A DNA stretch of 8,674 nucleotides from contig JAPHSI010000041.1 of assembly GCA_026193155.1 (NCBI GenBank), positions 1-8,674 of the forward strand, in the 5' to 3' direction. The stretch comes from Sulfurimonadaceae bacterium (lineage in GTDB: Bacteria; Campylobacterota; Campylobacteria; Campylobacterales; Sulfurimonadaceae). Below the pieces are notes generated by a model. That model worked only from the letters and a program-made list of their open reading frames with translations. It ran no database searches and was not told where the DNA came from. The position numbers and the translations under genes are program-made. Of this stretch, positions 1 to 7,212 are shown one piece after another. Every line of letters starts with the position of its first letter. Position 1 is the first letter of the stretch.

Positions 1-767
1 AATACATCCATAGAAGATCTTATACCCATATAGCTTTGCATAATTACATTAAAGTTATTTGCTATCTTATCTTCCCACTCTACACTATTGTTTACAAAAT
101 GTTCTATACGAGGCAACATAATATTTATTTTTGAACTGGCTTTATCTATATTCTCCATGCTACTTTGAAAATGTTCAATAGTTTTGTCATTCAACAATTT
201 TTCTAGTTTATCCATAAATTTTGCAGAACGATTTAAAATTATTTCTATCTGCTTTTGGTTTTCTGTATTTAAGAGTTCTTGTGTACCACTTAGTGTTTTT
301 GAAAGATTTGTTGATACACTGCCAAAAGATTGTTCTATCCTTTCAAAAAAACTAGGCGTTGTTTTTATTACAGGATATTTTTGATCACCGTTTTTCTTTA
401 AAAGCTCTGTACCATTCTCACCCATTGTTAAATTAATATAACTAAGCCCCGTTATACCTTGTGACGTAAGTTTTGCTCTTGTAGTGGTTTTTATTGGTGT
501 TGCTTTTAAAACAGATACAACTACTTGAACCTGCTCAGAATTTTTTGGATTAATTTCAATGCTGGTTACTTTACCTACATCTATACCTCTATATTTTACT
601 GGTGCCTCCAAATTTAAACCAAGTACAGACTCATTAAAATAAACATAGTACTTCTTAATTGCTTGTTCTTGAGAAGGTTGTAATAACCAATAAGAAAATA
701 TTATTATCAGACCAAATCCAATTATTACCAATATACCAATTAAAGTATAATTTACTTTATTATTCAC
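1..767 (-). CDS. MCE-domain (MlaD-like) lipid transport protein, 3' end outside window
   Basis: Substrate-binding component of an Mla-type ABC lipid transporter, anchored in the inner membrane with its MCE domain in the periplasm. About 255 residues are visible and the frame is open to the left edge, so the C-terminus is missing. I translated this frame by hand. Residues 8-29 are one hydrophobic segment (signal anchor). Residues 39-118 are a single MCE domain, with the family hallmarks APVKYRGIDVGKV (55-67) and QGITGLSYINL (103-113). From about residue 140 onward the sequence looks helical and polar, which suits a coiled or barrel-like extension. The start is GTG at 765-767, overlapping the TGA stop of the ATPase gene in a GTGA junction, with AAGG seven bases upstream. 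The order permease, ATPase, MCE protein is typical of Mla loci. Campylobacter has a comparable trio (iamB, iamA and an MCE gene), from memory. The family call is firm; the lipid cargo is inferred. Confidence 0.93.
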   Translation of the reverse strand, partial: MNNKVNYTLIGILVIIGFGLIIIFSYWLLQPSQEQAIKKYYVYFNESVLGLNLEAPVKYRGIDVGKVTSIEINPKNSEQVQVVVSVLKATPIKTTTRAKLTSQGITGLSYINLTMGENGTELLKKNGDQKYPVIKTTPSFFERIEQSFGSVSTNLSKTLSGTQELLNTENQKQIEIILNRSAKFMDKLEKLLNDKTIEHFQSSMENIDKASSKINIMLPRIEHFVNNSVEWEDKIANNFNVIMQSYMGIRSSMDV

Positions 768-1498
768 AAGTTTGCCTTAAAAAATGTACGTATAAATTCA
801 CTTTTTTCATTTTTAATGTTATTGAGTGAACCCTCATAAATAATTTTCTTATTATCTATAACAGCTATTTTATCCAATGTATCGTAAATAGACTTTAAAT
901 CATGCGATACCATCACAATTGTAAGCCCAAGTAGCTCATGAAGCTTTAATATAAGGGAATCAAATTCTCTTGCTGAGATTGGGTCTAAACCACTTGTAGG
1001 TTCATCTAAAAATAAAAGTTTTGGATCAAGTGCTAATGCACGAGCGAGAGCTGCCTTTTTTTTCATTCCACCGGATATTTGAGAAGGGAAAAGTAAACCA
1101 TCTGACTGTTTTAATCCAACAAGATTAATTTTAAAAGCTACTATCTCTTGAATCATTTTTTTATTTAAATCTGTATATTCTTGTAAGCCAAGCGCAATAT
1201 TTTCAGCTACGCTTAGAGAGGAAAAAAGTGCTCCTGCTTGGAATAATACACCCCATTTTCTTCTAAGTGATTGAGCCTGATTATGTGAGATAGTATTTAA
1301 ATCATATCCTAGTACTTTTATTGTACCACGAGAGTATTTTTGAAGCATTACCATCTCACGAAGAAGGGTTGTTTTTCCACATCCACTTGGACCTAAAAGC
1401 CCATATATTTCACCCTCTTTTATATCTAAATTCAGACCCTCGTGAATTAATCTGTTATCAAATTTTGTTTCAAGGTTTTTAACACTAATTAAACTCAT
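764..1498 (-). CDS. mlaF: Mla-type ABC transporter ATP-binding protein (MlaF-like)
   Basis: Cytoplasmic ATPase that powers the Mla-type phospholipid transporter together with the permease encoded just upstream. The 244 residues are a complete, single ABC nucleotide-binding domain: Walker A GPSGCGKT (36-43), Q-loop Gln87, signature ISGGM (141-145) followed by KKKAALARAL, Walker B LLFLDEP (161-167) with catalytic Glu166, D-loop SGLDP (169-173), and switch His199. The signature reads ISGGM rather than the common LSGGQ; a Met after SGG is usual in the MlaF/Ttg2A group and supports that assignment over a generic importer. It begins two bases after the permease stop and ends in a four-base GTGA overlap with the MCE gene, so the three genes are very likely translated as a set. 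No strong Shine-Dalgarno is seen before its ATG, which suggests translational coupling. The Campylobacter homologue has been called iamA. The family is secure; the direction of lipid movement cannot be read here. Confidence 0.93.
   Translation of the reverse strand: MSLISVKNLETKFDNRLIHEGLNLDIKEGEIYGLLGPSGCGKTTLLREMVMLQKYSRGTIKVLGYDLNTISHNQAQSLRRKWGVLFQAGALFSSLSVAENIALGLQEYTDLNKKMIQEIVAFKINLVGLKQSDGLLFPSQISGGMKKKAALARALALDPKLLFLDEPTSGLDPISAREFDSLILKLHELLGLTIVMVSHDLKSIYDTLDKIAVIDNKKIIYEGSLNNIKNEKSEFIRTFFKANL
775..778 (-). promoter_or_regulatory. Ribosome binding site fixing the GTG start of the MCE gene
   Basis: AAGG on the minus strand, inside the last codons of the ATPase gene and seven bases before the GTG at 765-767. 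Together with the GTGA stop-start overlap it supports this start, which places the membrane anchor at residues 8-29 as expected for the family. Confidence 0.65.
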
Positions 1499-1500
1499 AA

Positions 1501-2616
1501 CTATATACCCAGATTCGTAAATATTATAGAAAACAGTGCATCACACATAATAACTGCAAATATAGATTCAACTACACTTTTGGTAGTATTAAACCCTATA
1601 CTTTGGGTATCATTTTTTACTGCCATACCTCTATATATACCAATAGTCGCAATTAAAAATGCAAAAAAAGGTCCCTTAAAAACACCTACATAAAAATGTT
1701 TTATATCAATTGCTATCAAAAATCTATCTAAAAACATATTTACAGTAATATCTAAATCTACATTAGCTACTATCATTCCTCCTATGATTGCCATAATATC
1801 TGATATAAATATCAATACGGGCATCATAACCATTAGAGCAATTATTCTCGGTAGTACTAAAAAAAGATATGGGTCAAAACCCATAGTGCGCATAGCATCT
1901 AACTCTTCAGTAATTTTCATAGCGCCTATCTGAGCGGTATATGCGCTACCGCTTCGACCGGCTATAACTATTGCTGTAATTATAGGTGAGAGCTCACGCA
2001 AAATAGATATTCCAAGCATATCAACTATAAAGATATTTGCTCCGTATGTTTTTAATTGATATGCTCCCTGATATGCTACTACAAGTCCTATAAGAAAACT
2101 TGTAAGAGCTATAATTCCCAACGCTTTTATTGCACTTTCATTTATCTCAAAAGCCATCTCTTTATACCTGATAGAGGAGAAATTACGTATTAAGTGAATT
2201 TTTGTAGAAAACAGCTTCCCTAAAAAAGCAAAAAAATCTAATAAACCTAAAAAATTATCATATGATTTTTTACCTATACTCTCTATAAAACTTGTTTTAC
2301 TAGGTATTACATTGTCATTTTTATTTGAATATTTGTCAGTCAAATTAAGAGTATCCAATAACTCTTTTGATCCACATATTAAAGTATAAGATATATTATT
2401 TTTATTTAATTTTTTTGTAAAAGAATTTAAAAAAAGAGAGGCAGATGTATCCAAATAAGTAAGCGCATTTAAATCTATATCAACATGAGTAAGTGAAGGT
2501 TTATTTAGTGTTTTAAGTTGAGTTTCAAAATGAGATATATTATATAAACTAAACTCACCCCTAAAAAAGAGAGTAAGTTCAGTTCCTTTGTATTTTATTT
2601 CTAAATTTCCACTCAT
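1501..2616 (-). CDS. mlaE: STAS-domain-fused MlaE-type ABC permease
   Basis: Inner-membrane permease of the Mla lipid transporter, 371 residues. E. coli MlaE is only about 260 residues; the extra N-terminus here, residues 1-97, is a STAS domain like the separate MlaB subunit of E. coli. Its loop YLDTSAS (54-60) matches the position of the phosphorylatable Ser/Thr in anti-anti-sigma STAS proteins (Thr57/Ser58). Residues 98-155 form a linker. Residues 156-371 are the permease domain, with hydrophobic segments near 163-185, 209-222, 252-280 and 312-328, the coupling-helix motif KITEELDAM (234-242), and the family's C-terminal GIYRGMAVKNDTQSIGFNT stretch. It starts 13 bases after the cheW stop; an in-frame TAG four to six bases before the ATG fixes this as the earliest possible start. 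No clear ribosome binding site precedes it. Permeases with a fused STAS domain are known in many Proteobacteria-like lineages. Confidence 0.92.
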   Translation of the reverse strand: MSGNLEIKYKGTELTLFFRGEFSLYNISHFETQLKTLNKPSLTHVDIDLNALTYLDTSASLFLNSFTKKLNKNNISYTLICGSKELLDTLNLTDKYSNKNDNVIPSKTSFIESIGKKSYDNFLGLLDFFAFLGKLFSTKIHLIRNFSSIRYKEMAFEINESAIKALGIIALTSFLIGLVVAYQGAYQLKTYGANIFIVDMLGISILRELSPIITAIVIAGRSGSAYTAQIGAMKITEELDAMRTMGFDPYLFLVLPRIIALMVMMPVLIFISDIMAIIGGMIVANVDLDITVNMFLDRFLIAIDIKHFYVGVFKGPFFAFLIATIGIYRGMAVKNDTQSIGFNTTKSVVESIFAVIMCDALFSIIFTNLGI

Positions 2617-2629
2617 AAGCTATAGAGAA

Positions 2630-3130
2630 CTAGAAATCTCTTTGTAGAAGTTTATCAGGCTTTAAAATAGTAATAATTCTATCTGCTTCCTTACCAACAC
2701 CATCAATTAAAGAGTCTTCAGCATTAATTGTATCTGGAGCAGGACCTATATTGTCTTTTTTGATACGAAGAGCCATTGTAAGCCTATCAATAACAAATCC
2801 AGCTACTTCATCACCATGTTTCATTACAATGAAGCGTGTTTCATCATTGTGTTTTTGCTCTGTAAGACCAAATTTTAAACGTAAGTCTATAAGTGGGATT
2901 ACAGCTCCACGCATATTAAATACACCTTTAACATAAGCTGGAACTTGAGGTACACGTGTCCATGAAAAAGGTTTAATGATCTCTTGAATTGATAAAATTG
3001 GCACAGCATACTCTTCATCACCGATAATAAATCCAACTAACTGTACTATGTCATCTAGTTGAGTTAAACTATCGTCATGGTCTTGTTGTGCACTTTGTTT
3101 ATTTATTACATCTTTTAATTTATCGCTCAT
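2630..3130 (-). CDS. cheW: Chemotaxis coupling protein CheW
   Basis: Adaptor that joins the histidine kinase CheA to methyl-accepting chemoreceptors in the polar array. Of 166 residues, 1-27 are a polar leader and 28-165 are one CheW domain. The receptor/kinase-binding core is visible as VPAYVKGVFNMRGAVIPLIDL (63-83), where Asn72, Arg74 and Gly75 form the conserved N-x-R-G motif. The domain continues with FIVMKHGDEVAGFVID, typical of the second beta barrel. The ATG overlaps the cheA stop in an ATGA junction, with GGAG (3139-3142) eight bases upstream inside cheA, so kinase and adaptor are probably made in a coupled ratio. Its length is close to that of standard CheW plus a slightly long N-terminus. 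The order cheV-cheA-cheW matches Campylobacter. Identification is secure. Confidence 0.97.
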   Translation of the reverse strand: MSDKLKDVINKQSAQQDHDDSLTQLDDIVQLVGFIIGDEEYAVPILSIQEIIKPFSWTRVPQVPAYVKGVFNMRGAVIPLIDLRLKFGLTEQKHNDETRFIVMKHGDEVAGFVIDRLTMALRIKKDNIGPAPDTINAEDSLIDGVGKEADRIITILKPDKLLQRDF

Positions 3131-5517
3131 GATAAGAACTCCGATTTAAAGTTTACATTTCTTTGAACTACACTTGATAAGTAGTCTGATGAATAAGGTT
3201 TTGTAATATATTCAACCATTCCGCTTTCCACACCACGCATACGGTCTGATTTACCTGTACGTGAAGTTACTGCTATTAACGGTAGATTTTTATATCTGTT
3301 ATACTTTTTAATTTCTGTTGCTAAAGTATAACCATCCATTCTTGGCATTTCGATATCTATAAGCATAGCATCGAAAGTATGATCACCTTGTTTTAAAATG
3401 TTTAATGCTTCTTGACCATCACCAGCTTCTACAAGTGTGATTCCAAGTGGCTCTATAGCTTTTCTCATTATTGTTCTATCAGTTTTAGAATCATCAACAA
3501 TCATAACTGTATAATCACTAGCTGTAGTTTTTTCTTTAATAGCACCTGCATCATTTGAAGATGAGTTTTGATTTATGCTTGATTTTACACCTTTTGCCAT
3601 CTCCATAAGTGCAACAACATCAACAATAAGAGTAACACCACCATCACCACGTATGGTAGCTCCAGCAATTCCATCAATACCTTTTAAGTATTCACCAAGT
3701 GATTTAATAACTATCTCTTCTTGACCAACAAGAGTATCTACAATCAATCCTAGTTTTTGAGCACCTAAACCTAGGACAACAACATAAGCATGTTCCCCTC
3801 CATCTATTATACGCTCAACCTCGAAAATATCTCCGATATGAACAAGTGATAGAACTTCATCACGAAGTCTCATAACACTTCTTCCCTCAACCGTGTATAT
3901 CTCATCTGTAGAAATTCTTACCGTTTCCATAACAGATGCCAGTGGGATTGCATAAGCTTCTTCTTGTACACCGACTAATAAAGCCTGAATAATAGCAAGT
4001 GTTAAAGGTATTTTTAATTTCATTGAAGTACCAATACCCATTTCACTGTCAATATCAATAATACCGTTTAGTTTTTCAATGTTAGTTTTCACAACATCCA
4101 TACCAACACCACGACCACTTACATTAGTGACTGATGCAGCTGTTGAAAAACCAGGACGGAAAATAAGTCCAAATGCCTCTTTATCTGACATTTGATCGGC
4201 TTCTTTCTCAGTAATCAAGCCTTTTTCTATAGACTTATCTTTTAACATATTTACATCAAGACCCTTACCATCATCATCAATCTGGATAACAATCTGATTT
4301 CCTTCATTATATGCTTTTAACTTGATAACACCTGTTTCTTCTTTACCGGCAGCTATACGAACATCTGGATTTTCTATACCATGGTCACACGAGTTACGAA
4401 TAATATGAACTAAAGGATCACCAATCTCTTCAACGATTGACTTGTCAAGTTCTGTATCTTCTCCTGAAATCTCAAGTTCTATTTTTTTATTTAACTCACG
4501 AGTTAAATCACGAATCATTCTTGGGAACTTATTAAATACTTTACCAACAGGGAGCATTCTTGTTTTCATTACTGCTATTTGTAAGTCAGTTGTTACAAGT
4601 GATACAATAGATACAACTTGATTAAGTTCCTCTAAGAACTCTTCACCTTCATAGCGCTCTTCAACATCATCATTTATCTTAATAAGTCTGTTTTTAGCAA
4701 GTACTAATTCACCTATTAAGTTCATTAAATGATCAAGTCTTTTAACATCAACACGTATAGTTTGTTCAACTGTTTGAGCCTTTTTAGCAGGAGCAGCTTT
4801 TGAAGACTCAGCTTCAGCTCTGGAACTATTTTTTTCTACAGTTACATCACTAGGTGTTATTGGTGGAGGAGCAGAAGCTTCTGTCTCTTTTTCTTTTGCC
4901 TCAACTTCTTCAGGTGAAGGAGGAGCTTCAGGAACAGGCTCTCCCGCTGCTATTTTAGCTTCTCTTTTTGCTTTATCTTGAGATTGACGTTCAGCCAAAA
5001 GTCTTGCTATCTCAGCTTCAACATCATCATCACTCATATTATCATAATCAGGTTCATCGCTATTAGAAGGTTCTGTCTCTTCTTCTACAGGAGCTGGAGC
5101 TTCAGCTGCTACAGGAGTTTCAACATTACCATCACCACCGTCTATCTTATCAAGTCTAGCAACACATGCACTAACATCAACGCCACCATCACTACTTGTA
5201 TCACGGATAGTCTCTAATAGCTGTTTCATTAAATCTACTGATTCTAAAATAACATCCATTACATCGGCAGTTATTACAAGCTCACCATGTCTTGCTTTAT
5301 TTAAAAGATTTTCCATATGATGTGTCAAGTGTGTTAAAACATCCATATTTAAGAATGAAGAAGCACCTTTAACAGTATGTGCTACACGAAAAATTCCATT
5401 TAATAGTTCTAAATCTTCCGGATTCGATTCTAGTTCAACCAAATCTTGGTCAAGTTGCTCTATTAACTCAAAGGATTCAACTAAAAAATCCTGTAGTATC
5501 TCTTGAAATTCATCCAT
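3127..5517 (-). CDS. cheA: Chemotaxis histidine kinase CheA with C-terminal receiver domain (CheAY type)
   Basis: Central kinase of chemotaxis: it autophosphorylates in response to receptors and passes phosphate to receiver domains. The domain order over 796 residues is: HPt/P1 (about 1-105) with phospho-acceptor His47 in VAHTVKGA; an acidic, Pro/Ala-rich linker (about 131-250) with no recognisable CheY-binding P2 domain; P3 dimerisation helices (about 253-330); P4 ATPase (about 331-505) with N-box HIIRNSCDHG (371-380), G1 DDDGKGLD (414-421) and G2 GRGVGMD (468-474); P5 CheW-like (about 507-643); and a CheY-like receiver (668-790). The receiver is complete: acidic pair Asp675/Asp676, phospho-acceptor Asp721, switch Thr751 and Lys773. 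Helicobacter and Campylobacter CheA share this kinase-receiver fusion. The start is ATG with AGGAG seven bases upstream, overlapping the cheV stop. The gene lies ten bases after cheV and overlaps cheW by four. All catalytic residues are present. Confidence 0.97.
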   Translation of the reverse strand: MDEFQEILQDFLVESFELIEQLDQDLVELESNPEDLELLNGIFRVAHTVKGASSFLNMDVLTHLTHHMENLLNKARHGELVITADVMDVILESVDLMKQLLETIRDTSSDGGVDVSACVARLDKIDGGDGNVETPVAAEAPAPVEEETEPSNSDEPDYDNMSDDDVEAEIARLLAERQSQDKAKREAKIAAGEPVPEAPPSPEEVEAKEKETEASAPPPITPSDVTVEKNSSRAEAESSKAAPAKKAQTVEQTIRVDVKRLDHLMNLIGELVLAKNRLIKINDDVEERYEGEEFLEELNQVVSIVSLVTTDLQIAVMKTRMLPVGKVFNKFPRMIRDLTRELNKKIELEISGEDTELDKSIVEEIGDPLVHIIRNSCDHGIENPDVRIAAGKEETGVIKLKAYNEGNQIVIQIDDDGKGLDVNMLKDKSIEKGLITEKEADQMSDKEAFGLIFRPGFSTAASVTNVSGRGVGMDVVKTNIEKLNGIIDIDSEMGIGTSMKLKIPLTLAIIQALLVGVQEEAYAIPLASVMETVRISTDEIYTVEGRSVMRLRDEVLSLVHIGDIFEVERIIDGGEHAYVVVLGLGAQKLGLIVDTLVGQEEIVIKSLGEYLKGIDGIAGATIRGDGGVTLIVDVVALMEMAKGVKSSINQNSSSNDAGAIKEKTTASDYTVMIVDDSKTDRTIMRKAIEPLGITLVEAGDGQEALNILKQGDHTFDAMLIDIEMPRMDGYTLATEIKKYNRYKNLPLIAVTSRTGKSDRMRGVESGMVEYITKPYSSDYLSSVVQRNVNFKSEFLS

Positions 5518-5524
5518 ATTTATA

Positions 5525-5529
5525 CTCCT
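5525..5529 (-). promoter_or_regulatory. Ribosome binding site of cheA
   Basis: AGGAG on the minus strand, seven bases before the cheA ATG, sharing its first bases with the TAG stop of cheV. It is one of the strongest Shine-Dalgarno matches in the window and fixes the cheA start. Its overlap with the cheV stop means ribosomes ending cheV arrive directly on it. Confidence 0.8.
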
Positions 5530-6475
5530 ATTTCATATGTGCACGAACTATGCGTGACACTTCATCATAAAATGCTCCACCTTGGAACTTAACTAAATAA
5601 GCTTCACCACCGGCTTCCATACCTCTGTTTTCGCTAAAATGATCACTTATCGATGAGTTAAATACGATAGGTATATTTTTAAATCTGACATCTTCTTTTG
5701 CATTAGCAGCAAAATGAAAACCATCCATACGAGGCATTTCAACATCGGATATTATTATTTTAAGATTATCTTCTAATTTATCATTATATAAATCAGCAAG
5801 CTCTTTTAGTTTTTCTAAACCTTCTTCACCATCCATAGCTTCAAGAACATCAAAACCCATTTTTTCCAAAGCGTCTTTAACAATTTTTCTAGCTGTAGCA
5901 CTATCATCTAAGATAAGGGCTATCCCCGAAAATTTTTCTTCATCAACCATATGAGTTATAACATCAACTTCAGGTTCATATAATCCTAAATCTTGAACAA
6001 CACTTTCCAAGTCTAGTATTAAGAGTACACTATCACCCTCTATTTTTGTGACACCCGTAATTTTACTACGGTCTAACTCACCACTCCCATTAGCGAAAGA
6101 GGCAGGTTCTATATCACTCCAATTTATACGTCTTATACGTTTAGCATCGTGAACAATAAAGCCTATTAATACATTGTTAAATTCAGTAATAATAACACGG
6201 GCATTTTTCTCCGCTTCTTCAGGTTCATCTACATTCATCCATTTGGCTAAATTTACAACAGGTATAACCACATCTCGTAAATCAAATATACCCTCGATAA
6301 ACTCTGGTGTGCCTGGTAACTCTGTTAATTTTGGCATTTTGATAATTTCACGGACTTTTGAAACATTTATTCCATAAATCCCTTCATATATATCATCACC
6401 CTGTTGCTTGAGTATACGAAAATCAACGAGTTCCATCTCATTCGAGCCAACTTTTAGTGAATTTTCATTCATCAT
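5528..6475 (-). CDS. cheV: Chemotaxis adaptor-receiver protein CheV
   Basis: Hybrid adaptor that, like CheW, links receptors and CheA, and carries a receiver that can accept phosphate from CheA, so it can adjust or damp signalling. The CheW-like domain covers about residues 15-165, with the core motif PEFIEGIFDLRDVVIPVVNL at 58-76; the usual Arg-Gly is Arg-Asp here. The receiver covers about 185-313, with acidic pair Asp190/Asp191, phospho-acceptor Asp244 in SDVEMPRMDG, switch Ser274 and Lys296. All receiver residues are present, so it should be phosphorylatable. The length, 315, is normal for CheV. The start is an ATGATG pair; the first ATG is chosen because a G-rich site (GGGGGA) lies about eight bases upstream, inside the end of the preceding gene. 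It begins three bases after that gene's stop and ends ten bases before cheA. The helicobacters carry several CheV paralogues; only one is in this window. Confidence 0.96.
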   Translation of the reverse strand: MMNENSLKVGSNEMELVDFRILKQQGDDIYEGIYGINVSKVREIIKMPKLTELPGTPEFIEGIFDLRDVVIPVVNLAKWMNVDEPEEAEKNARVIITEFNNVLIGFIVHDAKRIRRINWSDIEPASFANGSGELDRSKITGVTKIEGDSVLLILDLESVVQDLGLYEPEVDVITHMVDEEKFSGIALILDDSATARKIVKDALEKMGFDVLEAMDGEEGLEKLKELADLYNDKLEDNLKIIISDVEMPRMDGFHFAANAKEDVRFKNIPIVFNSSISDHFSENRGMEAGGEAYLVKFQGGAFYDEVSRIVRAHMK

Positions 6476-6478
6476 ATT

Positions 6479-7201
6479 TTATTCCCCCAAGTATTTATTG
6501 CTCTGCAATAACTCTTTGTTAACAAATCTTACAATAAAATATCTTTGATTGCAAGCAAAAGCCGCTAAATTTATATAGTAAATTTTTTTTAACTTTATAT
6601 TCTTATTTTGATGAAAATGTCCTTCAATAAAATAATCACATTCAAACTTTTCATCTATTCTTTTTTTTATTATATTTTCAAAATTTTCTATTTTTTTACA
6701 ATCATCTTTTTTATCTAAATATTTATCAAGCTTGTCCAAAATTATATTATTAAATATCTTATTTATCAAACTTAATATACTTAAAATAAAAGGGTTTCTT
6801 ATAAATAAAGTATAAAATTTATACCAAAATCCACCATCAAAATCACCATGGGCTAAATATGCTTTTTTAGAATCTATTTTACACTCTATTGGTTGTTCAG
6901 ACAAAGCAAAAATCTTTACACTTTTAAATATATTTTTTAGATTAAAATCGTGATTACCTTCTAAAAGTACAACTTCTATATCTTTTGAAATATCATTCAA
7001 AACATTTACAATCTCTTCATTTGATTCTATAGTTTTTTTAACACCGCCAATTAGTACATCAAATATATCACCCATCAAAATAAGTTGAGTTGGCTTTAGT
7101 TTTTTACTTTGAATATCTTTGAAAAAATTTAGAAGATGAGGACGTTTATGTGAGTAGTGTGCATCTGAGACAACAAATGCACCATCTTTTATCTCAATCA
7201 A
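6479..7201 (-). CDS. Calcineurin-like metallophosphoesterase, LpxH-like
   Basis: A 240-residue binuclear-metal phosphohydrolase. All metal-binding motifs are in order: DAH (Asp13, His15), GDIFD (Asp45), GNHD (Asn83, His84), HGD (His118) and GHFH (His195, His197). The overall layout, with a helical insertion between HGD and the last motif, resembles UDP-2,3-diacylglucosamine hydrolase LpxH of lipid A synthesis. However, LpxH normally has GNRD where this has GNHD, so the substrate is not settled; another envelope or nucleotide phosphodiesterase is possible. Residues 126-152 are strongly hydrophobic with scattered basic residues and could touch the membrane, as the LpxH lid does. The start is TTG; AAGG seven bases upstream supports it, and no ATG lies nearby. 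The gene sits 11 bases after argC and three before cheV. It is visibly more AT-rich and Lys/Ile/Asn-rich than its neighbours, with A8 and A7 runs in the sense strand. Confidence 0.88.
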   Translation of the reverse strand: MIEIKDGAFVVSDAHYSHKRPHLLNFFKDIQSKKLKPTQLILMGDIFDVLIGGVKKTIESNEEIVNVLNDISKDIEVVLLEGNHDFNLKNIFKSVKIFALSEQPIECKIDSKKAYLAHGDFDGGFWYKFYTLFIRNPFILSILSLINKIFNNIILDKLDKYLDKKDDCKKIENFENIIKKRIDEKFECDYFIEGHFHQNKNIKLKKIYYINLAAFACNQRYFIVRFVNKELLQSNKYLGE

Positions 7202-7208
7202 ATCTGAA

Positions 7209-7212
7209 CCTT
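7209..7212 (-). promoter_or_regulatory. Ribosome binding site fixing a TTG start
   Basis: AAGG (within AAAAGG) on the minus strand, seven bases before the TTG at 7199-7201. It lies in the 11-base gap after the argC stop and is the main reason to accept TTG as the start of the metallophosphoesterase, because no ATG lies close to the DAH motif. Confidence 0.7.

Noticed and set aside
184..384. Open frame of 66 codons on the plus strand
   Set aside because: It is antisense to the MCE protein's helical tail, which is a continuous open frame with family motifs upstream. No ribosome binding site or family match is seen.
4978..5217. Open frame of 79 codons on the plus strand
   Set aside because: It lies antisense to the low-complexity CheA linker, has Ile/Thr/Ser-rich sequence with no family resemblance, and reflects the biased codons of the real gene.
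6484..6489. Short C run (G5 in the sense strand) just before cheV
   Set aside because: It serves as the cheV ribosome binding site and is too short to suggest phase variation.
6661..6697. A8 and A7 runs in the sense strand as phase-variation tracts
   Set aside because: They code for ordinary lysine codons, are short, and known contingency tracts in this phylum are mostly longer G/C runs. The frame is intact.
6741..6746. TATAAT on the minus strand inside the phosphoesterase gene, as a promoter for cheVAW
   Set aside because: The gene is so AT-rich that such hexamers are expected by chance, and I see no convincing upstream element.
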